Shown: positions 35,301 to 42,899 of the stretch, piece by piece
How the letters are laid out: each line of letters opens with the position of its first letter
Position numbering within the stretch: the stretch's first letter is position 1
Assembly: GCF_004151105.1 (NCBI RefSeq)
Contig: NZ_PHRF01000026.1
Location: forward strand, 124,001-188,000
DNA: 64,000 nt
Direction: 5' to 3'
Origin: Streptomyces sp. L-9-10
Lineage (GTDB): Bacteria > Actinomycetota > Actinomycetes > Streptomycetales > Streptomycetaceae
Translations under genes and position numbers: made by a program
Notes under the pieces: generated by a model
The model's database searches: none
Told to the model about the DNA's origin: nothing
What the model saw: only the letters and a program-made list of their open reading frames with translations

Positions 35301-35995
35301 TCTGCGAACAGGCCGAGCTTCTGGAAGCAGTAGCGGGCGACGAGTGGTGGGACGGCGTCACGCTCCCGCTGCTGGAGGACATGCGGCGCCGTATGCGCCG
35401 GCTCGCCCGTCTCACCGACCCCAAGATCAAGCGGAACGTCGTCTACACCGACTTCATCGACGAACTCGGTGACATCACCGAGGCCGAGATCCAGGGGATG
35501 CCTCAGGGCACGGACGAACAGCGCTTCAAGCAGAAGGCCCGGGCCTACCTCCTGCGCCATGAGGACCAGCCGGTGGTGCGTAAACTGCGTCTCAATGAGC
35601 AGATCACCGAACTCGATCTTGCGGACTTGGAGGAGATCTTCCTCATAGAGGCCATCGCCTCCCCGGAGGACCTCGATGAAGTGCGGTCCTCCGGCGGCCT
35701 CGGCCTGTTCGTGCGCGGGCTGTGCGGACTCGATCGGCAGGCCGCACAGAAGGCGTTCGAGGTCTTCTGCGCGGGTAAGCAGCTCAGCTCTCGCCAGCTC
35801 GACTTCCTGACGTTGATTATCGATACGGTAGCAAAGCGCGGAATCCTGGGGCTGGGCGACCTCTACGAGGACTCGTTTGCCGATCTTGCCCCGGGGGGCC
35901 CCGATGACCTGTTCACCGGTGAGGAACTCGAAGTCCTCGGTGTCATCTTCAAGGAACTCGAGCGGACAGCCAGGCCCACTACCTTGGCGGCCTAG
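32399..35995 (+). CDS. hsdR: Type I restriction-modification system, restriction/translocase subunit
   Basis: ATG 32399 (CAGGGGAGAGGG upstream) gives 1,198 residues. The N-terminus carries a DUF4145 domain (about 40-140, EAIRAERLIHHDPRAACFYA). A coiled coil follows (about 195-245), then the nuclease domain with Asp297 and E312-A-K314 (PD-(D/E)xK core). The SF2 translocase has Walker A MATGTGKT (Lys432), DEAH at 525-528, GLTATP, and IGRGTRL near the end. The C-terminal domain (from about 870) is of the EcoEI type. With HsdM2-HsdS it cleaves unmethylated foreign DNA after ATP-driven translocation. It starts about 200 bp after hsdS, so it may have its own promoter or be expressed later. Confidence 0.96.
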   Translation: MGSEQNGQSGQNSESQGQGGYDKHARDRAAVGNIGHTANGNFGFLHAEWPALYDEAIRAERLIHHDPRAACFYARRAIEITARWMYDKDSSLSEPYKKDLAAMLHEPSFRQLVGPTVNAKMDLIRRHGNNAVHKAAPVPRSVAEASVKELFHSLYWFARTYTRQAAALPPAGLEFDTSAVPRPLSPQARALKQAELKAKEAEDEARFKEQAEQLAAERAQNADLARQLEELKAQIAAAKAANQAVRDTHDYDEQATRDAFIDLLLKEAGWDLLTRGKDTEYPITTGMPTKTGKGYVDYVLWGDDGKPLAVVEAKRTQRDARDGQQQAKLYADALEKQFNRRPVIFYTNGYETYLWDDGLGYPPRQVQGFFTKDELHWHIRQRAGRLSLTSTPVNEKIAGRPYQLRAIKRVGETFERDRGRQALLVMATGTGKTRTTVALVDQLMKAGWAQRVLFLADRQALVTQAMKAFKENLPNTPAASLLDDKAASARVYLSTYQTMMKQIDVIDDVGRRRFGPGHFDLIVIDEAHRSVYAKYGELFRYFDSLLLGLTATPKDEIDHNTYKLFAMEDGVPTDSYDLQEAAAEGYLVLPMAVKVPLKFMEQGIRYADLSEEEKAEWDAKEWTEDGDIPDAVGRHDMNKFLFNEDTVDKMLETLMTRGHRVEGGDRLGKTIIFAKNNDHARYIEERYNANYPQGAGHTARVITYKETYAQSLIDDFSNPKNPPNAPDIAISVDMLDTGIDVPEVVNLVFAKPVFSKTKFWQMIGRGTRLRPALYGPDPENPNHSKQNFYVFDFCGNIDFFNSQLDRSEGRRAVTLTEKLLQRQLDLVRVLDKRQQPDPARDAGPDAIGTEAEIRWSLAHRLHYTVTGMNLDNFLVRPHRREIEVFSDFGSWHRVDDEADTAIRDYLLGLPSEFRPDDEEMGEEAKRFDLMAYGLQLAALEGGKEFAKLRAKIQDIASNLLTKTNIPAVCEQAELLEAVAGDEWWDGVTLPLLEDMRRRMRRLARLTDPKIKRNVVYTDFIDELGDITEAEIQGMPQGTDEQRFKQKARAYLLRHEDQPVVRKLRLNEQITELDLADLEEIFLIEAIASPEDLDEVRSSGGLGLFVRGLCGLDRQAAQKAFEVFCAGKQLSSRQLDFLTLIIDTVAKRGILGLGDLYEDSFADLAPGGPDDLFTGEELEVLGVIFKELERTARPTTLAA

Positions 35996-36048
35996 GCTCG
36001 GCGTCGCGGGGATCCCGTACGCTGCGAGCCGATGCCACTGCTCAGAGC

Positions 36049-36070
36049 TGACGGCAACCTTGACGGCAAC
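36049..36070 (+). repeat. Putative integrase arm-type sites, right end
   Basis: Two copies of TGACGGCAAC (36049-36058 and 36061-36070, 2-bp gap) match those at 26304-26313 near the left end; a third partial copy (GACGGCA) follows. Confidence 0.55.
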
Positions 36071-36154
36071 GACGGCACACAGAGGCTATTGATCACGACG
36101 ATCAGCGATCAGCCGGCAGGAAAGCGGAGCCTTCGCCCAACGGCCTGCCCGATC

Positions 36155-36213
36155 CTACGGATCAGAAGGTTGCAGGTTCGAATCCTGCCGAGTGCACACA
36201 GGTGAGAGGCCCC
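36155..36213 (+). repeat. attR of the tRNA-Arg island (59-bp direct repeat)
   Basis: Identical to 26198-26256. Sequence before 36155 does not pair into a tRNA (no 5' half), so this is a displaced tRNA 3' end. Confidence 0.95.
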
Positions 36214-36232
36214 CGGAGAAATCCGGGGGCCT
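36207..36232 (+). terminator. Original chromosomal terminator of tRNA-Arg, displaced by the island
   Basis: An 11-bp stem AGGCCCCCGGA / TCCGGGGGCCT with loop GAAA follows the truncated tRNA copy, in the place a tRNA-Arg terminator would hold before integration. Confidence 0.75.
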
Positions 36233-36318
36233 TCTGCGTTGCACGGACGGGGCGTGGGCAGGGGAGTCGTATGGGTGGCCCGCCATGCGGGAGTTGGTGG
36301 GGGTCGGCGGGCGGTGTC

Positions 36319-36714
36319 TCAGGCGGGGCGAGCCGCGTGGGGGACCGCGACTACCTGGTATTCGTCCTCGTAGACGACCTTGCCGGGGTCCGTCGAGCGG
36401 ATCATGTGGCACTCCACGCCGTGGGCCGTGAGGATCTCCAGGTAGCCGTCCACGCGTCCGATCAGTTCCGCGGCCGGGGCCGAGGTCTTGAACCAGGCGA
36501 CCGCGCCCGGGTGGAGTTCCGGGTCGTAGACGTGCGGGTCGACGGTGGAGGGGTCGGGGTAGTTGACGTCGTACCAGTCGTTGCCGGCCCGCCAGAAGTT
36601 CCACTGCTCGTCGGTCAGGACGCCCTGCCGGGCCAGGCCGTTGGCCAGCGCGAAAACGCCGGGGAAGCGGCCGCGTGGGCCGCGGACCGTGCCCTGGAAC
36701 CGTACGTACGTCAT
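36319..36714 (-). CDS. Conserved hypothetical protein
   Basis: ATG 36714 gives 131 residues starting MTYVRFQGTVRGPRGRFPGV. Notable blocks are ALANGLARQGVLTDEQWNFW, NDWYDVNYPDPSTVDPHVYD and VAWFKTSAPAAELIGRVDGY. It is acidic, aromatic-rich and has no signal peptide or membrane helix, so it is probably a small cytoplasmic protein. I do not recognise a family name, although the sequence has the look of a protein widespread in streptomycetes. It is divergent from the DUF2797 gene and is the first chromosomal gene after the island. Confidence 0.75.
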   Translation of the reverse strand: MTYVRFQGTVRGPRGRFPGVFALANGLARQGVLTDEQWNFWRAGNDWYDVNYPDPSTVDPHVYDPELHPGAVAWFKTSAPAAELIGRVDGYLEILTAHGVECHMIRSTDPGKVVYEDEYQVVAVPHAARPA

Positions 36715-36789
36715 CTCCACCGACAGCCCCCTGCCCCCCGCGCCTCGTCCCGCCCATGTCGTCCGTCCGTGCCTGTCATCCTGTGCGCT

Positions 36790-37689
36790 ATGAGGTGGAA
36801 GTGCCAGGGCCTTCGCTGGAGCGAGGGGGTGCCCGCGCTCGGGTGGCGGCGGGGCGGGGAGGGCGACCGGCGGGAGAGCGTGCTGGGCTACGGGCGTGAC
36901 CTGGGGTTTTGTGCCGTCGGGGCGCGTATGTGCGTCGGGGCGCGGGGGAATGTGTGTCCCCTCGGGGCGGTGATCGCCGGGCGCGGTACGGGTGGGCAGT
37001 GCGCCGAGTGCGCCCGCCTGGACCGGGCGCACTCCGTGGCCGCCGACACCATCGCCGATGATCCGCGGACATACCGCGTCTATCTCGCGTGGTTCGGGCC
37101 CGGGATGGTGAAGGTCGGGATCACCGCGGAGGAGCGTGGACCCGCGCGCCTTCTGGAGCAGGGGGCGGTCGCGTTCAGCTGGCTCGGGCGCGGGCCGCTG
37201 ATGGCCGCGCGGCGGACCGAGGAACTGCTGCGCAGGGCGCTGGGGGTGCCGGACCGTATCCCGTACGCGCGGAAGCGGGACGTACGGGCCGCGCTGCCGG
37301 TCCTGGCGGAGCGGGTGGCCGAGATCGAGCGGCTGTACGTACGGGCGGTGGCGCTGGAAGGGTGGCCGCAGTCGCTGGAGCGGATGGCGTTCGCGGCCGT
37401 CGACCATGCCGGGGCTTTCGGCCTGGACGGGCTGGCGCCGGCCACCGGCGTGGTGGTGGAGCTGGTGGACGGCGGGTGCGTCGCGGGGCGGCTGGTCGCG
37501 GCAGCCGGGCCCGATCTGCATCTCGCCACGGCGGACGGCGGGGTGATCGTCCTGGACACCCGGCTGATGAGCGGATGGGAGCTGACCGCGGCGGCGGGCG
37601 GCGGCACGGGTGAGGGCGCGGGCGGCGGCGCGGTCACCGTGCCCGTCAGGGATGTGCACAGCGGCGGTGTGCAGGACGGGCTCTTCTGA
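36790..37689 (+). CDS. DUF2797 family protein
   Basis: ATG 36790 gives 299 residues. The N-terminal part contains cysteine pairs in FCAVGARMCVGARGNVCPLG and QCAECARLDRAHS, probably a zinc-binding module. The middle part reads YLAWFGPGMVKVGITAEERG, RLLEQGAVAFSWLGRGPLMA and RRTEELLRRALGVPDRIPYA. The KVGIT...R...EQGA arrangement resembles the GIY-YIG nuclease fold (Tyr, Arg and Glu positions), as noted for DUF2797. The biological role is unknown. The last 21 bp including the stop are tandemly duplicated (37672-37692 and 37693-37713). Confidence 0.75.
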   Translation: MRWKCQGLRWSEGVPALGWRRGGEGDRRESVLGYGRDLGFCAVGARMCVGARGNVCPLGAVIAGRGTGGQCAECARLDRAHSVAADTIADDPRTYRVYLAWFGPGMVKVGITAEERGPARLLEQGAVAFSWLGRGPLMAARRTEELLRRALGVPDRIPYARKRDVRAALPVLAERVAEIERLYVRAVALEGWPQSLERMAFAAVDHAGAFGLDGLAPATGVVVELVDGGCVAGRLVAAAGPDLHLATADGGVIVLDTRLMSGWELTAAAGGGTGEGAGGGAVTVPVRDVHSGGVQDGLF

Positions 37690-37727
37690 AAGCAGGATGG
37701 GCTCTTCTGAAAGGAAAGTCGGCCGGT

Positions 37728-38663
37728 ATGGAAGGTATGGGCGGTATGGCCGATATAGGCGGTCACGAGGACGAGATCGAGGCCGTACGGCGGTTCCGGG
37801 AGCGGACAGGACTCCCGGGCCTCGTCGATGTCCATACGCACTTCATGCCGGAGCGGGTCCTCAGGAAGGTCTGGGCCTACTTCGACTCCGCCGGTCCGCT
37901 CATCGGGCGGGAGTGGCCCATCTCGTACCGGCGGGAGGAGGCCGAACGCGTCGCCCTGCTGCGCGCGTTCGGCGTGCGGGCGTACACCTCGATGCTCTAT
38001 CCGCACAAGCCGGGGATGGCGGAGTGGCTGAACGGCTGGGCCGCCGGGTTCGCGGCGCGTACGCCGGACTGTCTGCGGACGGCCACGCTCTTCCCGGAGG
38101 ACGGCGTCGAGGCGTACGTACGTGAGGCCGTCGAGGGCGGCGCGGAAGCCGGCGGCGCCCGGATCTTCAAGTCGCACCTCCAGGTGGGCGCGTACGACCC
38201 GAACGACGAGCGGCTCGACCGGGTCTGGGGGCTGCTCGCCGAGGCCGCCGTCCCGGTGGTGATGCACTGCGGCTCCGGCCCCGCGCCCGGCAAGTACACC
38301 GGGCCCGAGCCGGTGGGGCGGCTGCTGGCGCGCCATCCCCGGCTGCGGCTGATCGTCGCCCATCTCGGGATGCCGGAGTACGTGGACTTCCTGGATCTCG
38401 CCGCGCGGTACGCGGAGGTCAGACTGGACACCACCATGGCGTTCACGGACTTCAGCGAGGACTTCGCGCCGTTCCCCGGAGAGGCGAGGGCGCGGCTGGC
38501 GGATCTGGGGGACCGGATCCTGCTGGGGACGGACTTCCCGAACATCCCCTATCCGTACGTCCATCAGCTGGAGGCGCTGGAGCGGCTCGGGCTGGGGGAC
38601 GAGTGGCTGCGCGCCGTCTGTTACGGGAACGGGGCCCGGCTCTTCGGGATCGTCGACGCCTAG
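37728..38663 (+). CDS. Amidohydrolase (amidohydrolase_2 family) metal-dependent hydrolase
   Basis: The 311-residue protein has a TIM-barrel amidohydrolase pattern: DVHTHF (His36, His38) near the N-terminus, a strand-4 segment ARIFKSHLQVGAY, VVMHCGSGP (metal His), LRLIVAHLGMPEYVDF (second His) and ILLGTDFPNIPY (catalytic Asp). The amidohydrolase_2 branch includes decarboxylases such as ACMSD and resorcylate decarboxylase as well as hydrolases, so the reaction could be C-C or C-N cleavage. Start codon choice among Met1, Met4 and Met7 is uncertain. It follows the DUF2797 gene by 38 bp and may be co-transcribed. Confidence 0.85.
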   Translation: MEGMGGMADIGGHEDEIEAVRRFRERTGLPGLVDVHTHFMPERVLRKVWAYFDSAGPLIGREWPISYRREEAERVALLRAFGVRAYTSMLYPHKPGMAEWLNGWAAGFAARTPDCLRTATLFPEDGVEAYVREAVEGGAEAGGARIFKSHLQVGAYDPNDERLDRVWGLLAEAAVPVVMHCGSGPAPGKYTGPEPVGRLLARHPRLRLIVAHLGMPEYVDFLDLAARYAEVRLDTTMAFTDFSEDFAPFPGEARARLADLGDRILLGTDFPNIPYPYVHQLEALERLGLGDEWLRAVCYGNGARLFGIVDA

Positions 38664-38846
38664 GGTCGCCAGGACGGTCAGTGACGGCAGAGCCGTCAGT
38701 GACGCCAGGGCCGTCAGGTTCGACAGGGCCGGAAACCGGGGGACCCGGACGGCGGTCCGGCCCAGGCCCTCGCCCGCAGCCGTTTCTCAGGGATTTCACA
38801 GGAAGCGGAAAGACCAATCTCAGAGGCCGTCCCCAGGGTGAACAGC

Positions 38847-39602
38847 ATGACCATCACCTCGCCCCGGGGGCGCACCGAAATGCTCAGGCCGGACGGGAGC
38901 CCCGTCCGCGTGCTTGTCGTCGACGACGAGACCTCGCTCACCGAGCTGCTGTCCATGGCCCTGCGGTACGAGGGCTGGGAGGTGCGCAGCGCCGGTGACG
39001 GCGGGGGCGCCATGCGTTCGGCGCGGGAGTTCCGGCCCGACGCGGTCGTACTGGACGTGATGCTGCCCGACATGGACGGGCTGGCGGTCCTGGGGCGGCT
39101 GCGCCGCGAACTGCCGCAGGTGCCCGTGCTCTTCCTCACCGCGAAGGACTCCGTGGAGGACCGGATCGCCGGGCTGACCGCGGGTGGTGACGACTATGTC
39201 ACCAAGCCGTTCAGCCTGGAGGAGGTCGTGGCGCGGCTGCGCGGGCTGATCCGGCGGTCCGGCGCGGCGGCCGTGCGCAGCGAGTCGCTGCTGGTCGTCG
39301 GGGATCTGACGCTCGACGAGGACAGCCATGACGTCACCCGCGACGGGCAGTCCATCCATCTGACCGCGACCGAGTTCGAGCTGCTGCGCTATCTGATGCG
39401 TAATCCGCGCCGGGTGCTGAGCAAGGCGCAGATCCTGGACCGGGTGTGGTCGTACGACTTCGGCGGCCAGGCCAATGTCGTCGAGCTGTACATCTCCTAT
39501 CTGCGGCGGAAGATCGACGCGGGGCGCGCGCCGATGATCCACACCCGGCGCGGCGCCGGGTATCTGATCAAGCCCGGTGAGCCCGGTGACGCCCCGCGAT
39601 GA
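38847..39602 (+). CDS. OmpR-family two-component response regulator
   Basis: The 251-residue form starts at ATG 38847; GTG 38838 is an alternative. The receiver domain has RVLVVDDETSLTELLSMAL, phospho-Asp70 in VVLDVMLPDMDG, LTAKDS and the Lys in YVTKPFSLEEVV. The C-terminal winged helix is OmpR/PhoB type (LTATEFELLRYLMRNPRRVL, then YLRRKIDAG and HTRRGAGYLIKP). The stop overlaps the kinase start (ATGA). It likely controls its own operon, including the glycosyltransferases downstream. Confidence 0.93.
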   Translation: MTITSPRGRTEMLRPDGSPVRVLVVDDETSLTELLSMALRYEGWEVRSAGDGGGAMRSAREFRPDAVVLDVMLPDMDGLAVLGRLRRELPQVPVLFLTAKDSVEDRIAGLTAGGDDYVTKPFSLEEVVARLRGLIRRSGAAAVRSESLLVVGDLTLDEDSHDVTRDGQSIHLTATEFELLRYLMRNPRRVLSKAQILDRVWSYDFGGQANVVELYISYLRRKIDAGRAPMIHTRRGAGYLIKPGEPGDAPR

Positions 39603-41470
39603 AAGGTCGCCTGCGGGGGGTGACGAAGCGGCGCTGGTCCTTGCGGAACCGGCTCGTCGTGTCGGCGGTCACGCTGATCGCGATCGTCGGAACGGCGATC
39701 GGGGCGGTCACGACGATCGCGTACCGCTCGTATCTGTACGACCAGTTGGACACGCAGGTGCAGGCCATCGCCAAGCGGGCCTCGGGACCGCCGCCGGGAA
39801 AGGCGGCGAACAACGCCGAGAACAGGCTGGGGGACGGCGCGAGGAGCGGCGCGGGCAGCGGGGCGGGGAACGGTACGGGCAGCGGGGCGGGGAACGGTAC
39901 GGGCAGCGGGGCGGGGAACGGTACGGGCGAGGGCGACCGGCTGCCCGACATCGCCCCCGAGAGCAGGGACCCGATGAAGATCGTCACGGGCGGCGGCGCG
40001 CCCGTGGGTACGGTCGCTGTCGAGCTGTTGGCCGACGGCTCCGTCGGCCGGGGGCTGATGAGCGCCCTTCAGGAGAACGAGAACACCTGGCCGCCGATCA
40101 CGGAGACGCCGCTCAGCGAAGCGCAGAAGGCGGCCATCGCGGCCGTACCGCGGGACGACGCGGCCCATACCGTCACGCTGCCCGAGGGCGCCGACTACCG
40201 GGTGCGGTACGTCGACGGCGTCAACGGGACCTACCTCGTCGGTATACCGGCCGCCGAAGTGCAGGAGAGTCTCAACACCCTGGTGCTCGTGGAAATCTGT
40301 GTCACCGTCGCCGCGCTGATCGCCGCCGGTATCGCGGGCAGTGCGCTCGTCGGCGTCGCACTGCGACCGCTCAGGCGCGTGGCCACGACCGCCACCCGGG
40401 TCTCCGAACTGCCGTTGCACAGCGGTGAGGTGGCCCCGCTCGTACGGGTCCCCGACGCCGAGGCGGATCCACGCACCGAGGTCGGGCAGGTCGGTGCGGC
40501 GCTCAACCGGATGCTGGGGCATGTCGGTTCCGCGCTCGCGGCCCGGCAGGAGAGCGAGACGCGGGTACGGCAGTTCGTCGCAGACGCCGGCCATGAGCTC
40601 CGGACACCGCTCGCCTCCATCCGGGGGTACGCCGAGCTGACCCGGCGCGGGCGCGAGGAGACCGGCCCCGACACCCGGCGCGCGCTCGGGCGTATCGAGG
40701 CCGAGGCGGAACGGATGACCGGCCTGGTCGAGGACCTGCTGCTGCTGGCGCGGCTCGACGCCGGACGCCCGCTCTCGTACGAGAGCACTGATCTCTCCCC
40801 TCTGGTCGTGGACGCGGTGAGCGATGCTCATGCCGCAGGGCAGGACCATCACTGGCGCCTTGAACTGCCCGAGCCGGACGAGCCCTGCGCCACGGTGTAC
40901 GGCGACGCCTCCCGTCTCCATCAAGTGCTCGTCAATCTCCTCGCCAACGCCCGTACGCACACCCCGCCCGGCACCACCGTCACCGCACGCGTCCGCAGAA
41001 GCGACGGCGGGTGCTGGGGCGACGAGCCGTGGGACGGACCGTGGGACGTCTGGTCGGTCGGCCGATCCTCCGTCGTCCTCGAAGTGCAGGACGACGGCCC
41101 CGGCATCCCGCCCGAGCTGCTGCCGCATGTCTTCGAACGCTTCGCGCGCGGTGACGCGTCACGCTCCCGCGCGGCCGGCTCCACCGGTCTCGGCCTGGCG
41201 ATCGTCCAAGCGGTCGTCACCGCGCACGGCGGGACCGTCGCCGTACAGAGCGTCCCCGGCCGGACCGTGTTCTCCGTACGCCTGCCCGGCGGCCCGCCCA
41301 CGCAGGGGCAATCCGCCGTCTCGCAGGGGCAATCCGCCCTCTCGCACGGGCAGACCGTCCTTTCGCGCGGGCAGACCCACCCCTCACATGCACCGCATCA
41401 GCCCCAGCGGCGTCCGTGGGGACCCGTCCGCGACTCACAGACGGGGCACAGCTTCACCACACAGCCGTGA
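39599..41470 (+). CDS. Sensor histidine kinase (HAMP, HisKA, HATPase)
   Basis: The 623-residue protein has a basic N-terminus and TM1 (about 20-43). An extracytoplasmic loop follows, containing three copies of an 8-residue GSGAGNGT-type unit (24-bp DNA repeat at 39851-39926). TM2 (about 221-247) and HAMP come next. The dimerisation domain has His332 (GHELRTPLASIRGYAE), and the ATPase has NLLANARTHTPPG, DDGPGIPPELL and STGLGLAIVQ. The C-terminus ends in repeated QGQSAVS/QGQSALS-like decapeptides. It presumably phosphorylates the preceding regulator; the signal is unknown. Confidence 0.93.
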   Translation: MKGRLRGVTKRRWSLRNRLVVSAVTLIAIVGTAIGAVTTIAYRSYLYDQLDTQVQAIAKRASGPPPGKAANNAENRLGDGARSGAGSGAGNGTGSGAGNGTGSGAGNGTGEGDRLPDIAPESRDPMKIVTGGGAPVGTVAVELLADGSVGRGLMSALQENENTWPPITETPLSEAQKAAIAAVPRDDAAHTVTLPEGADYRVRYVDGVNGTYLVGIPAAEVQESLNTLVLVEICVTVAALIAAGIAGSALVGVALRPLRRVATTATRVSELPLHSGEVAPLVRVPDAEADPRTEVGQVGAALNRMLGHVGSALAARQESETRVRQFVADAGHELRTPLASIRGYAELTRRGREETGPDTRRALGRIEAEAERMTGLVEDLLLLARLDAGRPLSYESTDLSPLVVDAVSDAHAAGQDHHWRLELPEPDEPCATVYGDASRLHQVLVNLLANARTHTPPGTTVTARVRRSDGGCWGDEPWDGPWDVWSVGRSSVVLEVQDDGPGIPPELLPHVFERFARGDASRSRAAGSTGLGLAIVQAVVTAHGGTVAVQSVPGRTVFSVRLPGGPPTQGQSAVSQGQSALSHGQTVLSRGQTHPSHAPHQPQRRPWGPVRDSQTGHSFTTQP

Positions 41471-41495
41471 CAGCGCGCCTCGCGAATGTCGAGTC

Positions 41496-42899
41496 ATGCG
41501 AACCGACACTTCATGGGGCACACTCCCGGCCCGGGAGCATCTCCCGGTCGAGGTGACCGATGCCCCCGTACTTGACGTGACGATCCCCGTCTACAACGAG
41601 GAGCAGGACCTCGAACCATGTGTGCGGCGCCTGCACGAACACCTGGCCCGCACCTTCCCGTACAGCTTTCGCATCACGATCGCCGACAACGCCAGTACCG
41701 ACCGGACTCCGCAGGTCGCGGCCCGACTCGACACCGAGATCCCGGAGGTACGGGCGTACCGCCTGGAGCAGAAGGGCCGGGGCAGGGCGCTCCGTACCGT
41801 GTGGTCCCACTCCGACGCACCCGTCCTCGCCTATATGGACGTGGATCTGTCCACGGATCTCAACGCACTCCTCCCGCTCGTGGCGCCGCTGATCTCGGGC
41901 CACTCCGATCTGGCGATCGGGTCGCGGCTGTCCCGTTCGTCACGGGTCGTACGCGGCCCCAAGCGCGAGTTCATCTCGCGGGCCTACAACCTCATCCTCA
42001 AGTCCTCTCTCTCCGCGCGCTTCAGCGACGCGCAGTGTGGGTTCAAGGCCATACGGCGTGACGTCGCCCAGCGGCTGCTGCCGATGGTCGAGGACACCGG
42101 GTGGTTCTTCGACACAGAGATGCTCGTGCTCGCCGAACGCGCCGGACTGCGGATCCATGAAGTCCCGGTGGACTGGATCGACGACCCCGACAGCACGGTG
42201 CATATCGTCAAGACCGCGACCGAGGATCTCAAGGGCGTCTGGCGGGTGGGGCGGGCACTGGCGGTGGGCGCGCTGCCTCTGGACCGGCTGGCCAGGCCAT
42301 TCGGGGATGACCCGAGAGACCGCCGGATCGGTGGGGTGCCCGGCGGACTCGCCCGGCAACTGGTCGGCTTCTGCTTCGTGGGCGCCCTGTCCACGCTCTT
42401 TTATCTTCTGCTCTATTCCGTCTTCCGTGCAACGGCGAGTCCACAACTCGCCAACGCGATCGCCCTGCTGGTCTCCGCGATCGCCAACACCGCCGCCAAC
42501 CGGAGGCTCACCTTCGGAGTACGCGGCCGGGAGCGCGCCGTACGACACCAGGCCCAGGGCCTGGTCGTCTTCGCCATCGGACTCGCCCTGACCAGCGGTT
42601 CACTGGCGGCCCTGGACGCGGCCACGGGTACCCCCTCCCACTCCACCGAGCTGGCCGTGCTGATCGCCGCCAACCTCGCCGCGACGGTGCTGCGCTTCCT
42701 CCTCCTGCGCGCCTGGGTCTTCCCCGAGCGCCGTACGGACGATCTCCCGGCCCGTGACACGGCTACGGCCTCCGACTCCCTCTCCGCCACCGCCTGCGCG
42801 CCCCTCCCCGCTTCGGCCTCCGCCCCTGCCCCTGCCACGGCCTCCGCGCCCGTCTCCGCTGCTTCCGACACCGCCGACCTCGACTCAAGGACCGCATGA
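41496..42899 (+). CDS. Bifunctional GT2 glycosyltransferase / GtrA-type flippase domain protein
   Basis: ATG 41496 gives 467 residues. The N-terminal GT2 domain is of the dolichyl-phosphate-mannose/glucose synthase type: DVTIPVYNEEQDLEPCVRRL, DNASTDRTPQVAARL, AYMDVDLSTDLNAL (DxD metal site) and SDAQCGFKAIRRDVAQRLLP. A C-terminal GtrA-like four-helix domain begins LVGFCFVGALSTLFYLLLYS. Such fusions make polyprenyl-phosphate sugars and move them across the membrane for extracellular glycosylation. A Ser/Ala/Pro-rich tail ends the protein. It overlaps the next gene by 4 nt, and lies 25 bp after the kinase, so all four genes are probably one operon. Confidence 0.9.
   Translation: MRTDTSWGTLPAREHLPVEVTDAPVLDVTIPVYNEEQDLEPCVRRLHEHLARTFPYSFRITIADNASTDRTPQVAARLDTEIPEVRAYRLEQKGRGRALRTVWSHSDAPVLAYMDVDLSTDLNALLPLVAPLISGHSDLAIGSRLSRSSRVVRGPKREFISRAYNLILKSSLSARFSDAQCGFKAIRRDVAQRLLPMVEDTGWFFDTEMLVLAERAGLRIHEVPVDWIDDPDSTVHIVKTATEDLKGVWRVGRALAVGALPLDRLARPFGDDPRDRRIGGVPGGLARQLVGFCFVGALSTLFYLLLYSVFRATASPQLANAIALLVSAIANTAANRRLTFGVRGRERAVRHQAQGLVVFAIGLALTSGSLAALDAATGTPSHSTELAVLIAANLAATVLRFLLLRAWVFPERRTDDLPARDTATASDSLSATACAPLPASASAPAPATASAPVSAASDTADLDSRTA

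Larger units (their letters stand above)
26198..36213. mobile_element. tRNA-Arg genomic island carrying a type I restriction-modification system
   Basis: Perfect 59-bp direct repeats at 26198-26256 and 36155-36213 run from the tRNA-Arg anticodon loop past the tRNA end into the terminator stem. The interval holds, from the left: dead integrase, shattered XRE regulator, DUF3800 gene, hsdM-hsdS-hsdR. An integrase gene next to the intact tRNA plus repeats at both ends is the classic layout of an integrated element. No transfer, replication or capsid genes remain. With integrase and regulator broken, the island should be immobile while the restriction system stays intact. Confidence 0.9.
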
